Part shown: positions 50,030-63,854 of the stretch, one piece after another | How positions within the stretch are numbered: the stretch's first letter is position 1 | Layout: each line of letters begins with the position of its first letter | The notes under the pieces: generated by a model | The model's input: only the letters and a program-made list of their open reading frames with translations | What the model was told of the DNA's origin: nothing | Databases searched by the model: none | NCBI GenBank assembly: GCA_008711295.1 | Contig: VUYV01000216.1 | Coordinates: 1,235,802 to 1,299,801 of the forward strand | Source: Anarhynchus alexandrinus | Lineage: Eukaryota > Chordata > Aves > Charadriiformes > Charadriidae | Length of the DNA: 64,000 nt | Direction of reading: 5' to 3' | Program-made: the position numbers and the translations under genes

Positions 50030-50690
50030 TTATTCATGAATCTCTGATCTCCATGTATACACCTCATGATTCTTGGTGGTTTTTACACCTTTATCACGAG
50101 CTTCAGAGTTGGATTTTTCCAGGCTGAGGGGTTCTGTTAGTTCCTTACATGGAACCATGTCTCTTACCATCCTCGTTGCTCTTTCATGTTGGTTGATTTC
50201 CTCTGTATGTTTCAGTGGGGGGGTTGCCACTGTTCCAACAGTAGCAAAGTAATCACCAGTCAGGTGAGCTACCAGCTGGTATCAGAGCATGCAATGTTCT
50301 CTGTTTGGTTCTTTGTAACTGCTCCTAACTTTTGTTTTCCCCAAAAGTGGTGTTTCCTAGGACTATCCAACAGCAAGATCTCTTTCCTAGACAGTTAGCT
50401 GTCAGATCGGGGCCCATTTTTCTGTATATAGAGTTAAAATTAGTTTTCCTCATGTACACTACTATACCTTTTTCTACGTTCAGTGTCTCCAGCCCTTTCA
50501 TCTGCCAGTCAGTGACAGAGGTCTTTCTGCACCTTTACTCAGCTGCTTTCCTTTTTTACTACCTTGGGCAAATGAGTATCATCAGCTCCCTTTGTCCCCT
50601 CAGTGTTTGTGCTGTTTTCCAAATCACCTCCGAGTTGTCTAGCATAACTCGCTTTTCTTCAGTAGAGTTATGCTAAGAAAGCATTTGGGG
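50030..50690 (-). repeat. Fossil CR1/L3-type LINE, antisense
   Basis: The stretch 50380-50640 reads as the antisense of CR1/L3 ORF2. It runs from a CAGTTAGCTGTCAGATCGGG word near 50390, through TATATAGAGTTAAAATTA near 50425, to TTTCATCTGCCAGTCAGTG near 50496 and the following 'accttgggcaaatgagtatcatc' region. This is the block order of the region coding for the 'CKxLHL...KFADDTK' part. At 50030-50230 the minus strand is open for 66 codons and includes ERATRMVRDM, similar to the 'RRATKMI' block, but this part is less certain. Many stops and indels are present, so it is an old inactive copy. Confidence 0.5.
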
Positions 50691-51149
50691 CACTGGGTGA
50701 AACCCTTCTGCTCTGCTGTCAGCAGAGTTTTGTTACTGACTTAAATGGGGTTAGGGCTGGACATGTTAGGCTTAGGTTTTTCCATCGCTTCCTTTATTTG
50801 TTTTTTCAAAAGATAGACATGAACGTAAATTTTGATTCTTTCTCCTCTTGCTGTTTCCTTTTTCCCATGGCTAAAAAGTCTTAAACAAGCATGAATTACG
50901 TTTAAGAGAATGTAACACACTAGGAGCCTTCATCATGATTAATAGATATTAATACTTTCTTGGGCTATTCTGCCTTGCACTACATTCTTATCGATAGTTA
51001 GCAAAAAAATATCTTCTTGCCTTTAAGATAGCTAAGGTTTCATTTGTTGCAGTTAGATGGTGGCAAGCTCTGGTAAAAGTACTGGAGAATTATTTATCAG
51101 AAATATAAAGCCGTTTCAATAATGTAAACTGAACTTATGAAAGTTTGAA

Positions 51150-51330
51150 AGTTCCTCTTTGCACTTAGCACTTATACAGTGTCTTGCATCTTCAACACAG
51201 AATGCAAACGTTCACTAATTAATCTTGACACCCATAGGTAACCTGGAGTTGCTTTTCTCATTTTACATGTGAGGTGCTAATTTAATATCCCATCTCTGAT
51301 CAGCTGTGGGACTCTGCAGTTCTCAGGGGG
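51150..51330. repeat. Ancient L2/MIR-type repeat tail
   Basis: A CACTTATACAGTGTCTTGCATC word near 51169 is followed by GCAAACGTTCACTAATTAAT near 51204 and CTCATTTTACATGTGAGG near 51258. This order matches the common amniote L2/MIR-like tail ('cacttatatagtgcctttcat', 'ctttacaaacattaattaat', 'cccattttacagatgagg'). Similarity is partial and read by eye. Confidence 0.5.
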
Positions 51331-54038
51331 AAAAGCTAAAGACTCCGAACTTTGGTTTTTTTCCCACACTACCGGTTTTCAAAATTGTCAAAGCCTAAAA
51401 TCGGTTGCTTCTTCTCACTGCATCACAAGCTGCAAATAAAGACTTCACCTGTTTGTCCACTTTTGGAAACTTCATTTTCTATTTTAAAACTGTATAGGTA
51501 ATTCAGAGAAGCCGCAGGAGCTTCATCTATATGGTATGTAACATCCTGTGAAAATGTTACTTTTTTAAAAGTTCAGGAAGTGCACAATGACCCGTTTTGA
51601 AACGCAGCTGTGTGTAGCTGATCACTTGATCCTTCCTTTATGCCCTTTTTGGCAAGAACCACGATTTACCAAATCTGCATTTCCTTTGTAATAACTTTGA
51701 TTAAAATTAGTTTCAAAGCTTTTCCAGAGAAAGTTTCCCAATCTTGCTACCACTTAATCTAATATTAACTGTTTTTATATAACGTTCCTGCTCATTTATG
51801 ATTTAAAGTGCCCAAAGTCTACAAGTAGCTCTTCAGTATGCCGGAAGCCCTCTTCATATGAATCAATGTTGTATATGTTTTAAAGCTGTGATTTTAATGC
51901 TCCTTTAGACATTTCTAGATTCAGGCTTTCTGGTGATGAGATGACACGTATTAGTATCATGAAGAGGCAGACAAAGTAGGAATAATTAATAATTATTGCC
52001 GATGGACTCTGAATCTGAGGAAGAGGTTGTTGGGGAAAAATATTGAGCAAGGGTAGTCACTTGTAATGTGATCTCTTTCTCTGCCAAATGGAAGAAGACC
52101 AGTGTCTTAAGTGGCAAACCATGTATCATTTAAGGGTGAACAAGATTATTTTGCTAGGAGCAATAAACAGCATACGTGCTACCTGACTCACAAAATGTGC
52201 TCGTGGGCTCAGATTTCCAGAAGTGATTTCTCAGCCGGGGAGGCTGCTCAGAGGGCACTTAATCTCAGTCTTCAGGACCAGTTAGTGGAGGCTGTCAATG
52301 CAGGCTGGTTTCATTATGATGCACAACTTCACACCCCTGATGTGCGAAGGGCAAGGATAGGTGTCCAAATACCTCACTGCCTCATTCTGTCCTGTCTGTT
52401 CTGCATCCTACCCGAGAGCTTGCTTCTCATTTCTCCAGAAAACTGAAACATGTGGTTGTCAAAATTACCGTTTCCCTGTTACACAAAATACGTCATGCCT
52501 TAGGATCTGATACTCACTTGTGCCTATATGTGTGTTCCAAACTGTTTTGTCTCTGTTTTATTTCTTGCCGTCTTAATGACCATGATGGTTAGAGATAGCT
52601 GCATATTCCTTGTGCTGCTGCTACTGATGGTAGAGAGGTGACCTGCCATGCTGTTCTCCATCCGTGTCATCCCAACAGGTGGCGAGTTTGTCTCCCATTC
52701 AGTGGCTCCTATTTGCCTTGTGGTGTTCAGCATTTCCATTGCCATCTTTAAATGAGCCAGGGAGCTCTTCTCAGGGGTCCGGCCACTTCTGATAAAACGA
52801 GCATGTTTGTGATGGGTGGCAATGGCAAGTAAAATTGCCCTCTTTGTCCTGTGAGTGCTTCTCAGGCCCAGCTGTTTGCCTCTTAATAGGCACTTCTGGG
52901 TTGTGGCTGTTGTATGATGCAGGAGCTGTCAGGAGGAATTCCAGTGATAAAAGAGTCAGACATTTCTAACCAGTCAATGGATTTGAAATTTTCACATTTA
53001 TTTTTTTTCTTCAGTATGTGTTGTCTTGGTCACACACACTCTTGATGTATTTATTCATTATACTCTTACTGTCATCTTAAACTGCTCTTTGTCAAAGGCA
53101 GTATAGAGATGTATACGCTTCAAATTTTGTATAGTAGGGGATCTTGGTATCCTGAATACTTGCAACCATTTCAACAGAATCCCATTTAAGAATTGTAATC
53201 TATATTTGCTATTTTTTACGGAGTTGAGGGAGACCCCAGTTTAAGGAGAGTTGCCCACAGCATTTTCCATATGGCTTTTATATTGTTGACTGCTGTAGCA
53301 CTGACATGGTTGTGAGAGTAGAATGTCACTCAAGATTATGTAATTTCATGTTTTTCAGAAACTGTTGCAATTCCAAACAAACCAAGTCACTGCTCAGTGC
53401 TGCTGGACTGCTGCAGGTTGAGAAGTGCTTAAAGCTTAGGCCAGATGTGCAGCTTAGGTAAAGGAAAGTGGCTTTAGTTGCAGTTGAAGAGACCCGAAAC
53501 CAGCTTGCTCGCAGAACGCTGGGCTATAATTTGAGACCTGCTAATGCAGTTCCACTGGGAACATATTCAAGATGTAAATGAAGTGATACTCAGCTATGTA
53601 AATGAGACTGAGATTATTTGTAAATGAGAATCTACATATCATGGGGAGTCAGTGGCTGAACATCTGGGCTGAGCGATGGACTCTGGTATTTGGGCACCTT
53701 CCTTCAAAGAAACAATCCTTGTGCATGTGCTCTGTAAATAGCATCTTATTACATATGCCTAAATATATAGAAGTCAACTGTCCTTGAGTGTCTGATTCCT
53801 GCCAAGCATAAAGCCAGGACTGACAGGATACGTGGAAATGGAAAATGTTGTGATAGGAAGTGAAAGATGGTGAAGCTGCTAAGCTAATAGGCTGCTGGGA
53901 TCTTACGTTCTTCCTGAGAGCTTTTCAGAATTCATGAGTTACAGAGAAGGAGCTAATTTTAGATCTCTCTAAAGTTTCCTGAAAGTCAAATAAGTCCTTT
54001 TACAATACAGCTATTCTATCTTTAGGGCCAGTGATACC
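51331..54038. other. No recognised gene or repeat
   Basis: A/T-rich DNA. A 111-codon plus-strand open frame (52111-52446) and a 73-codon minus-strand frame (52524-52745) lack recognisable features. Confidence 0.5.
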
Positions 54039-54095
54039 ATAGAGTCATAGAATCATGTAGGTTGGAAAAGACCTTTAAGATCGTCGAGGCCAACC
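54039..54095 (-). repeat. CR1 retrotransposon 3' tip
   Basis: ATAGAGTCATAGAATCAT at the left, then GGTTGGAAAAGACCTTTAAG and a TCGTCGAGGCCAACC word, form the reverse complement of the CR1 3' terminus. Only about 57 bases remain, so this is a severely 5'-truncated copy. Confidence 0.85.
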
Positions 54096-54301
54096 GTTAT
54101 ATAGCCTCCTTTTGACTCTCCCTTGTACATGTATGAAACACTGAATTGGAAGGCACATTTTGTAGAAGGCCGTCTATCCTTCATCTTTCATATACCTTGA
54201 CTGGATTCTCGACTGAGCATGTGTCTATGTATATTTTTCTAAATGGTGGTTGAAAAACATATACAACATTGTGGAAAATGGACTGGGAAGGGCCAGAAAC
54301 A

Positions 54302-54326
54302 CCCCCCCTTTTTTTTTTTTTTTCCC
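54302..54326. repeat. C7-T15-C3 pyrimidine tract
   Basis: Seven C, fifteen T and three C in a row, a pure 25-base pyrimidine tract. Confidence 0.95.
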
Positions 54327-57300
54327 ACGGGCCTCTGTTTAAAAGACATTTAATGAATGCAGCGCAGACGTTTTAGTGTCTGACAAGAAGTCAGCTCTGA
54401 ATTCACTTTAGTAAAGTTTTAGTGATGAATTGCACTATTGGATAAAGCAGTAATAAAATCAGAAAACCATGTGTGCATTATCTGAATATAAGAACTACTT
54501 CTTTTGCTATGCAAGCCACTGCCTTGTGAAACTTCTGCACAATTTTTTAGTCAGATACATGAATCAAATGGCTAAATATGTTTAAAGTCTGGTCACATAC
54601 TGAGGAATTGAATATGAGTTCAGAATTGTCTTCTAATATTTTAGATTTGCTAATGCATACGGTAGAGTTGTTGACGTTCAGAGGACAGTTTTTAATGTGT
54701 CTTGCTTGCATGAAGAAAGAAACACTTTTTCCTCCTCGTCTTTGGAAATCTATTTCACATTTCTAAAACAAACTGATGTGCCTTTTATTTCTGGAGCATA
54801 TACAGACGCTACAAATTCAATAATGTCTTTTCTGGCAAGACAGGAGTATATTATTCAGAACAAGAGTTTAAAACCTTCAGCCTGTAGCTTTCAACCTGCA
54901 ACCTAACAACTCTTTTTTGCTGCAAGACCAGGGTATTTGATTCCCTCCCACTGACCGTAAGAGTTGAAAGCTTGGTCCTGCTTCCTTTGTGTGACTTCAC
55001 ATACATGTCGGACTTCAAATCAAGCTTCACAGCCAGTACAGCCAAAGGAGGCTTTTCATCACCACACCGGAGGAAAAAAATAGTGCTCCAACAAGATCAA
55101 AACTTTAAAAAGCCTCCCTGTGTGGTCTGAGCAGCGTAGCCAAGCAATCCTCACCAGATCTCCAGCATTACAGTCCATTATTCTCAGCAAATATTTTCCT
55201 GTTGACAAGATGCCCCTTTGCTTCTCTGTGTGTTGCAAACAATTGCTAGTTAATATGGGGATTAATTACCTCTTCTTTATATATTTGGGCATCCACGGGA
55301 ATAAAAGATCTACTGCATACTTGCAGAAGATATTCTCATTAGAGTCACCTTGGTGTTATTGATCATTCTGCTATCAGTCTTCCGTAACCTTTGATCCCAC
55401 CTGTCTGGACTATAACAGGTTGATAAACCTAAATTGAAAGCACCACCAGCACACAGTCTTGGTTTTTTCAGATAAACTTCTCATAGACTTGAGAGCAAAA
55501 AGTTCTTCATCCTCCCTAGCCTTCTGCAAGACCAGGTCCCAAAAGACTTGCCTTGACATTCACAAATGCAGTAGATTCCCATATTCAAACATAACCTGAG
55601 CATTGCGAAAGATGGGTAAGTATTGGAAATAATTAAAAATCCTCAATGCAGTAGGGGCATCATTATCTTTTATTTCCATGGAAACTTTTTAATGGATAGG
55701 AATCCAGACTGACTGGCTGACAGTGGCAGAGGTCTGTTACTGTAATACATCAGCAGTCTCTCTCTTGGCACTTGCACACATTATTGGACTATTTGCAGCA
55801 GAATTATTTTAGCAAAACTGTAATCTGAGGCTGAAGAGTATAACAGATTTGGGTAGCTGTAGACTAAAATTTTTTTCCAAGGTTAATTGTGCTGTGCTCA
55901 TAGTGCACCTGATTACTTTTTGCTTATTCAGCATGGACTTTGTTCAAAACGAAAAATAAAGGATCAGGTAATTCTGTGGCCAGTCCCTGTTTGTTCACAG
56001 AGAGGTAGAATGGTCTGCAAGGGAAAAGAAATAATATCCTCACAAAAACTGCAGGTACCTTACATGAACTGCACACATTCCCTTTTCCTTTATTCTATGA
56101 AAACTCAACAGCTGATATTGGCACTATGTCTATAGAAGTAGAAGTTTCATTTCTCTGAAAAACACTGAAAACAAATTCAAAATTTGACCTTGTGTCCTGT
56201 AACTGACGTTAGACTTCTCTGTTATGTTTATTAGCAAGTCTGCAAAGCATACACAGGGAACGTTCACACTTTATATGCCGGCTCACCATTTATCCTACCT
56301 TTAGTCTCCTGATGTAATGTTCTGTATTTTTCTAAGAAAACTAGATTTTATTTTTTTAACATTTTTTCCTATACATTATTTCTTTGACTCCCCTTTCTCC
56401 TTTTTTTTTTTACTAATACACAGTTGCCATTTTCCAAGAGTCTTTTCACTATCCTCTGAATGCTAAACTGAAATGATGGGCAGCGAAGGAGTTTGTGATA
56501 AACTGAAATTTCATCCCTGGTCTTTAAGCTGACACTCCACTGAGGTTAGTCAGATATATACTAGACTGGCCAAAATCCTGGGATGGCAGCAGACATCACT
56601 CTTTAGCTGGTTCAAACGAGGAAAGATGTTTTTATGACTGAGCAATTATACCCCTCCCTCCACCCCTGCCATGCAGTGGGAACGCAAGATGCAGGTCGAG
56701 CCCGAGGTTGGGTTTTTAACATCTGTGACACTTAAAAACAGCATTTGTGAAACCACTTTCCTCTTCTGATGGGGACTAGAGGTGTGTATGGCAGAAGGAA
56801 TAAGGAGGAAATAAAGCAGGAGAGAGCTTTTGTTGGTGGGAGCTTGAGGGGGAAGGGTCTACTCCAGGTTTTTGGCTGCAGCACAGTGGCACAGTCTCTG
56901 CGAAGTCGGTATGAGCACGGCCTTTGATGATACTGAGTCACCTGAGTTCCCTATAGGGAGCGTAGCTTGTGGGGTGGCTGAGGCATTAAACAGCACCTGG
57001 CAAGGGGGAGGAGGAGGGTTTGATTACATCCAGCGTCTAATTTAAGATATTAATGCATTCTCTGACGCAAAAATAATTTTGTTATTATTTTCCTTCAAAT
57101 ATCTAAAAATGAAAAAACCTTTCCCAGCAGTGGTTTGTGTGGAATGTACTTGACAGAGGTTAGACTACTCCGGGGAGCTGTTTCACCAGCGCTCTGCACA
57201 TTACAGGAGCTATCAGCCTTCGGAGTATGCACTGCAAACTATTATACGTGCAGATATTATACTTGTATCATTTATATTGATTTTCACTACTCCTATCTGA

Positions 57301-60300
57301 CAATCTTACTCACATCCCTTTATATACAAGTTTATATGTGTATATGTAGATGTAAAAAGACATTGCCTTGACTTGATAGTTTAGGAATAGGTAATTCTCA
57401 GGCAGAGATGCATTTGAAAAGAATGAAAAGATACCTACAGCCAGCACTGCTTGTTTTGATGAATCACTGCAAGCGCTGGTCTAAAAGCCAATGTTCTAAA
57501 ATGTGAGACAGGGTTTCTGAAGCTTGGGTAAATGAGACTGTAGTAAAATCAATAACAGTTACCGAATATCTGTTGTAAAATGTAATCCATATATTGCTTA
57601 TAATCCATAATATGTTTCACGATCTTGTAAACATTTCTTTAAAAGCCAAAGAACAAACTGTCTACTGGACACTTTTTTCTTCTCACTGATGAGGTTTCTA
57701 TCATATAGAAGAGATTCTTCTGCAGCCCCAGTAAGGGCTGGATTTAGGATTACTCTGCCCTGGACATCTGCTCCTGGAGAGTGTCCACGTCTCGTCCTTG
57801 GGGTGCGCGAGACTCCCAGCAGGAGCAAGGCTCTTCCCTGGGGGGACTGCTCCTTTCTTTATTGGCACCTGACTTCATGGCCAGCAGAGTGGTTTTTTTT
57901 ATGGAATACTCAATTTTTAAGGAAAAAGCATTTTACAAAGGCAAATAAATCACAGGCTGGATCATTTTTACCCCGGTTTCCTCAGGACTTTGAAGTTCTG
58001 GCTATCCCCACTCACTCTATTTTTGATCTGTTCCTTTGCCTCCCCAGAGAGATGACTCTGCCTCCTCAGAAGCTATCCACAATATGTGACAACATAAACC
58101 AATTGGAGAATTCCCCAAAAGTGAAATCTGCCTCAAACCTGTCCTTCCTCCTGCTTAACTTTAGGGGAATCATCACGCCCCAGGTAGCTATGCAAGCATA
58201 CAGATGGATTTTAGTTATAGAACTAATTAACAATTATATATATGCGTGTAATTCCATTTTATAACCAATGCCACTTGGATGATTGCTTGTTTGTGTGTTG
58301 TGTCTTTGCAGTAAGGAGGAAAAAAAAAAAAAGGAAGGGGAAGGGGAACATGGGACTCGAGGGTCCTGTATGTTGAATATCACGCTAATTACTAGTAAAG
58401 TAGCATCACTAAGCAGTGGGTTTTCCAGCAGTCCCTTAGTATCCAGTACAGCAGAGGTTTCACTGTTTGTAACTTCTTAATTAATTTCTTAGCATTTTTT
58501 TAACTTGTAAATTCTTGTTGGTGACTTTGAATTTAAAGTACACCTACAGCCAGAATACTAGATGTTGTGGTTTTATTTAATCCTTTTTTCTACGTAGAGT
58601 TTATCTGCTTGAAGCATGTTTTAATATTTTTCTAGCTGCAAAATCAATATAGGTATGGCAGAGCAAGCTGTACTCCTTTGTCTAGTACATAATAGAGCTG
58701 GCTGGAGGACAGCAGTCCCTTTTCACAACAGCCTTTGAGATCTTAAAACTAGTTTTCCTTTTGTTTTCTTGTTTTTTAAACTAAAATTACTTTCGAAGTT
58801 TTGGGAAAAAAAATGAATTGCTTTAAAGGTCAGTTTGTATGCTTTCCTAATAGTTATGAAAGTTATATGAGGAAAAAAAGAATATAAGTCAGCCCGCAAT
58901 TGATTTACTTCTGCAATACTTTACCAGTGGTAAGCAACTCTCCTCAGATCACAGGCTGTGGTTCATCCAATATATTTTATAACTCAAAGGCCTGTAAGGA
59001 CCCAAATAGATTTAATCTGTAAACCTATTTTACAACATGCCATATTATTTCCTCCAATGAATTTCAACTCATTTCTCACAAAATAATCAAAAGAAACTGT
59101 TATGATTTTCAGTGTTGATACATGATCCAGTCAAACTGTGCATTGTTTTCAAAAGATAGAAGTTTTTTTAAAAAAAGGAAAAAAAACCCAACGTGGCTGG
59201 GAGGCATAATGGACTACCATTTGAGTCAGAAGGTATTTTAACCTTTTCATTTCACCATTTTCACTTTCCTTTGATTTGTTTTGCTTTGAATTAACATATT
59301 ATCAAATATGGCAAGTGGTCCTCTTGAAGACAAAAGGGTTTGGGCTTTTTAAAAATTTGGTTACAGACCTTCAAATAGATTTTTAGTGGGGGAGAGAACA
59401 GCAGCTGTATCCTGTCACCCCTCACCTGAGCCATTCAGTCGCTTGGCGATAGTGATTTTGGGGTAAGAATTTGCAAAGCAGCAGGTGGACTGGCTTTATC
59501 TCCTGCAACCGGCTGTCATCTTTTGTTGTTGCGTTGTCCTTCGTGCTTGCTGTCGCAACGCTGGGAAGGCAAGCTTACTATGCAACCATGCAGGCAACCC
59601 CTTTGCTGACACGTAATACCTGAGCTCCCGGTGTGCAACTGAGATCTGTGGCTCTGGCACAGCGGCACAGCCCTGAATTCCGTACATCCATGCAGCTTTT
59701 CCAAGGAGCCCGAAAATTGCAATACGTTGGTGTACTTTTAATACTATTTTGTGTGAAATTGCAAGGGTAACACATCTGCTGTTTCCTCTCATCCTCTGCA
59801 AAGGAAGAAAATAAGAGAATTGTTGGTTCCTGGGGGTGGAGGAGGAGGGCTGGTGGCTGCCTCTACAGGTCTGCGCAGCCAGCGTGAATTCTCCTGCAGG
59901 TTATTGAAAATGTCTTACTCAGAAATCATCGTCATCGATTGCTGATGGACTTTTTTGACGAGTCATGAATATATTCTGAATTCGATGTCATGCTGAGACC
60001 TTCTTGGTACAAAACCATGAAAATTGTTCCCTTGGCTCATCACAAGTGATGTATTTCCAGTAGCTGCACAGTGACAGTAATACTGCCTGTTCTGAACAAA
60101 AGGAAAGCCTCCACTGAGCTCCTGCTTCTCCTTGTCTTCTCAACTCTGCAAAGCAGAGACATTTGCATGAGTAAATCCATCAGCATATATTATCTGAGGG
60201 AGCGAAGGACCCAGGCCTTGTATGTTTAATATAAAAAAAAATGGGTGCCTCTGGTTTCTACTTCAGCCTACAGGCTGTAGGTGTGAGCCTTTAAGTGCTG

Positions 60301-63300
60301 TACATTTTTAATCCCCTGAGCCTTCATCAGTCTGGTACTGTAGAATGCAGAGAGGAAACTTGGAGTTCTTTTATAAAATTATGTTCTTAATGCACAGTAT
60401 AAAGAAACACAGCTAAAACACCTTGTTATAGGGTGTTTTGTCTCTTCTCAGAGGAAAAGCATGGACAATTGGAGTGCCTTACAGGAAGGTTTAAGGGCTT
60501 TTTTTTTTTTAATACTTTGTGGGGGATATATGTATGTAATGTTATTATATATTGATTGTAGATAAAGATCAAGATATAATGATTCACAACTTTATAGCCT
60601 GCCATAAGCAGAAGAAAAGCTTTATGTGCTTGAAGTAGTTTGCGTTGCTAAGGATATATTGTATGGTTGTAGTCCAACTGAGCGATGATCAAGGAATGAA
60701 TAACTGAAGCCATGTTATTATTCATCAGATAGGAGTCCCTTGTCAACCGGAGATAGAAATCATAATTCACAAAGGTTGCCATGTGAGAATTTAGCTTCAG
60801 GAATCTAAATAGGCACAAACTGAATTAATAAGTGGTTGGTATTCACTGTCTATGAAGAGACACCTTGAATCCAAATTCTTTGAACTATTTTCTTATGCCC
60901 AGTAGTAAGATCTTTCTCTTATCTGGGTACAATTTTATCTGCTGTTCATTGTCCACCTTTCAGCTCAGTTTGATTATGAAGTTGAAGTTTTGCAGTGAAA
61001 AATAGTAGAAACTTGAGGTCTATAGCAAAAGCTAAGATTAAAGCAATCAAATGAAAAACTAATTTGAACTTTAAAAAGCTTTATATGGCTGACTTTCATC
61101 CTTCTCGCCATTAGATACCATAAAGGTGCCCTGAAGCATTGCTGGCCTCAGATCCCTTCATAGCTAGGACAGAGGGGTAAGGAAGTTACCTCCACAAGGT
61201 CATCGAGAGCTTGAGTAAAGAAAATTGCCAGCTAGGTCTCTGCATCTCTCTCTCTGCCTCTTTCAGCTCGGGTGCCTCAGGAGGTGTCGATATCAAGGAG
61301 GGCAGAAGGGCTGTGGTTACTGGTGTGATCAAGTCCTGTGTGTCACCGATGGCTAAGGAAACAAGCTACTGCCGTAATACTACATATTACTATTTCTTAA
61401 CAAAATTACATGTTCTGCTTCCAGGTTTAATAGATCCTTTCATATTTTCTTCTACAATGTGATCTGGGTACTTAGGATAAAAAGAGGGATCTGCTACAAG
61501 CTGCAGAGATGTTGTGTGCCAAGGGTAAAATTGTATTTACAGGAGCTCCTGGGGTAGAATGGCCAAAGGTTGAGAGAAGTGGGGTGGGCACAACTCAAAA
61601 TATCCAGGGAAAGAAAAGTATAGAACAGGAATATTTTAGGATTTGTCTCTTCTAACAAAGCATACTTATCTGTGTAGACTAAACAAGGTTAGGCTGGTGA
61701 GATCGTTTGGCGCTTTACAGAAACTCATCAGGCCAGGGATGAGTTTAGCTCCTTCTGTGGTTTTAATTTGGTTTCCTGAATGCCAATAAGGAAACAAAAA
61801 AAAAAAGCCCCAAACAAGCAATGTAAGGCAAACCTGCACCACTGTCGTTGCACGTCTTTGCAGCAGTCTAATGTAGATACTGAAGCAGATCTGCATCTTT
61901 GAGCACCTCCCATGGCTGCCAGGCTTGTGCTGGGGACGACGTGAACAGCTGGAAGCCCAGGGATGTAGCTTCCTCCCCTTGATCTGTTGTACTGGTTCCT
62001 GCATCAGCTAAACCATCCGCTGCTGCTGGGTCTGATTCTCCATTGCAGTGCATCTTGTGCAGTCACTCACTGCTGTGCCGTAACCATGAATGCTGACCTT
62101 CTTGTTTATTATGTGGGTGTAAGAGGCTTTTAAATAAGTAAGCGTCATTTCTTTCACCCTTTCCCCAAGTATAGTTTCTCCTGTTGTCTTGCACTTTCCC
62201 TTCTGTTGATCAAGAGTAAGAAGAGACATAAGGGTTGGGTTTTTTTTGCTGCAAGCCTATGTTTCTTCTCCTCTCCTGTTGTACCAAGCACTCATAGCAT
62301 CTCAGGGACAAGTTGTGCTTTCTGTGACTTTACCGAATCTGAAGTGTAGGTGGCATTGAAAATCAGCTGCCTCTGGTTAGTTTCGTAATTCTCTTTCAAA
62401 GTGAAAAGAGGTGGTGGATTTATATTCTCCAGACCCCTCCCAAAGACTGGGGTTTTTCTGTCTTTTTGCCACTGTTGCTCATAAGACAGTAATAACTTGA
62501 AGGAGAGTTAAAGAAGATCTCTGTTTTAGACTATGGGAGTTTTCTATTCATCTGAATGAATTTACTAAAGACGGGTAGGCCTGATCCTCTTTTACTTGTG
62601 TGTGTCTGTGGGAATAAATGCTTTGAAGTAAGCAGGCTTCCACCAAGGATGAGTTCAGTCCTGCTGGTTTCCTTCCCCATGTGAATGGCCGTGTGTGAGA
62701 GAATATATATTTATAATTATGCTCGTATCTGTAGTAAAACCACTTATTTAAATAAGATAAGGTGGAATGAGTGACAGTAGGCGTTAAGCCCGTAGAGTGA
62801 GTGACTGGACAAAGGCGAGCGGCGCAGAAGCCCTGCTGAGCCAGCGCCTGCAGAGCACGTGCTGCCAGGCAGCGCCGGCTGCGGCTGCTTGCTGTGGACC
62901 ACTGATCCATTGGATGAGCAAGGCTCGAATCAAAGAATAGGAGACAAGCCATGTCCTTTCCCGTTCCACCCCTTTGCTACCCATTACCCCCCAGCTTTCC
63001 ACTGACATACGTGCAGGCATACACACGCGCGCGATAATCTGTCCTTCTCACTGTGTTTCATTTGCAACGAGACTGACAAGGGCAAGAAACCTCTGCCAAC
63101 ATGTTTGCTGGTAACGCATCAGATGATCATACAGAAACTAAACAAAAATAAGATGACTGTGTATATTTCACGATATATTTTTTCTGTAATGGTTAGGTGG
63201 TCTTTCATGTCCTGAAACACAATAACAAAGAAATGCAGGTACCTTTTTAGCTGCAATGCTAACTGCGAGTGATTTTCAGTGCAAGAACATTTTGAAACTT

Positions 63301-63727
63301 GAATTGGTAATTGCTGCACCAGAGGCAGATAACTCTGATGGATTATGGCATAATAGAGCTATGAACACTTTGAACACAAATCTAAGTGAGCTAAGGTACG
63401 TATATTGGTCTGTATTTGCTCAATGATATAGAAAATGTACTGCTCGTACTTAGGGTACTTTCCAGCCATGCATCTGAAAGTGTTAACAAAGAAAAGCATT
63501 GTCTATAAGGCCTAACGGCACCTCTGTTTAGGTTTTTGAGCTGTTTGGCACTGCTGGTGGGGAATATTATCCCTAGTGCTGAGCATGAGGTGGAATGACT
63601 AGATCCAATGCATCCCTGTGTTTCCTCAAAGTTTCAGACGCATTTGAACCTGGAATTGTTGTTTAAAATCAATTTAAAATGTTTTTCTTATCAGTGTTAT
63701 CAGGATTATGACTAAACCTATGACTAA
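54327..63727. other. Long A/T-rich stretch without a supported gene
   Basis: No gene or transposon recognised in about 9.4 kb. The 191-codon plus-strand frame at 57689-58264 has no domain and sits within the length expected by chance. A purine tract lies at 58315-58348. Overlapping minus-strand frames occur near 59.5-59.8 kb, 61.67-62.23 kb and 62.55-63.03 kb (134 codons), all without recognisable product. Confidence 0.5.
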
Positions 63728-63854
63728 GAGCCGTTTAGATGTGGTGTTGGGGGATATGGTGTAGGGGAGAACTTTGTAGAGTAGGGTAGATGGTTGGACT
63801 CGATGATCCCAAGGGTCTCTTCCAACCTAGACAATTCTATGATTCTCTGATTCT
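63728..63854 (+). repeat. CR1 retrotransposon 3' end, plus strand
   Basis: GAGCCGTTTAGATGTGGTGT is followed by GGTTGGACTCGATGATCCC, AAGGGTCTCTTCCAACC and the terminal ATTCTATGATTCTCTGATTCT, the canonical avian CR1 3' end in sense orientation. The sequence left of about 63728 is unrelated, so this is a 5'-truncated copy. Unlike the copies at 13.1 and 54.0 kb it has 'atcccaagggtctcttcc' in place of 'atcttaaaggtcttttcc', so it belongs to a different CR1 subfamily. Confidence 0.9.

Noticed and set aside
57689..58264. 191-codon plus-strand open frame
   Set aside because: A frame of this length is expected about once by chance in 64 kb read in six frames. The translation has no domain, repeat or signal, and the second half is A/T-rich DNA like its surroundings.
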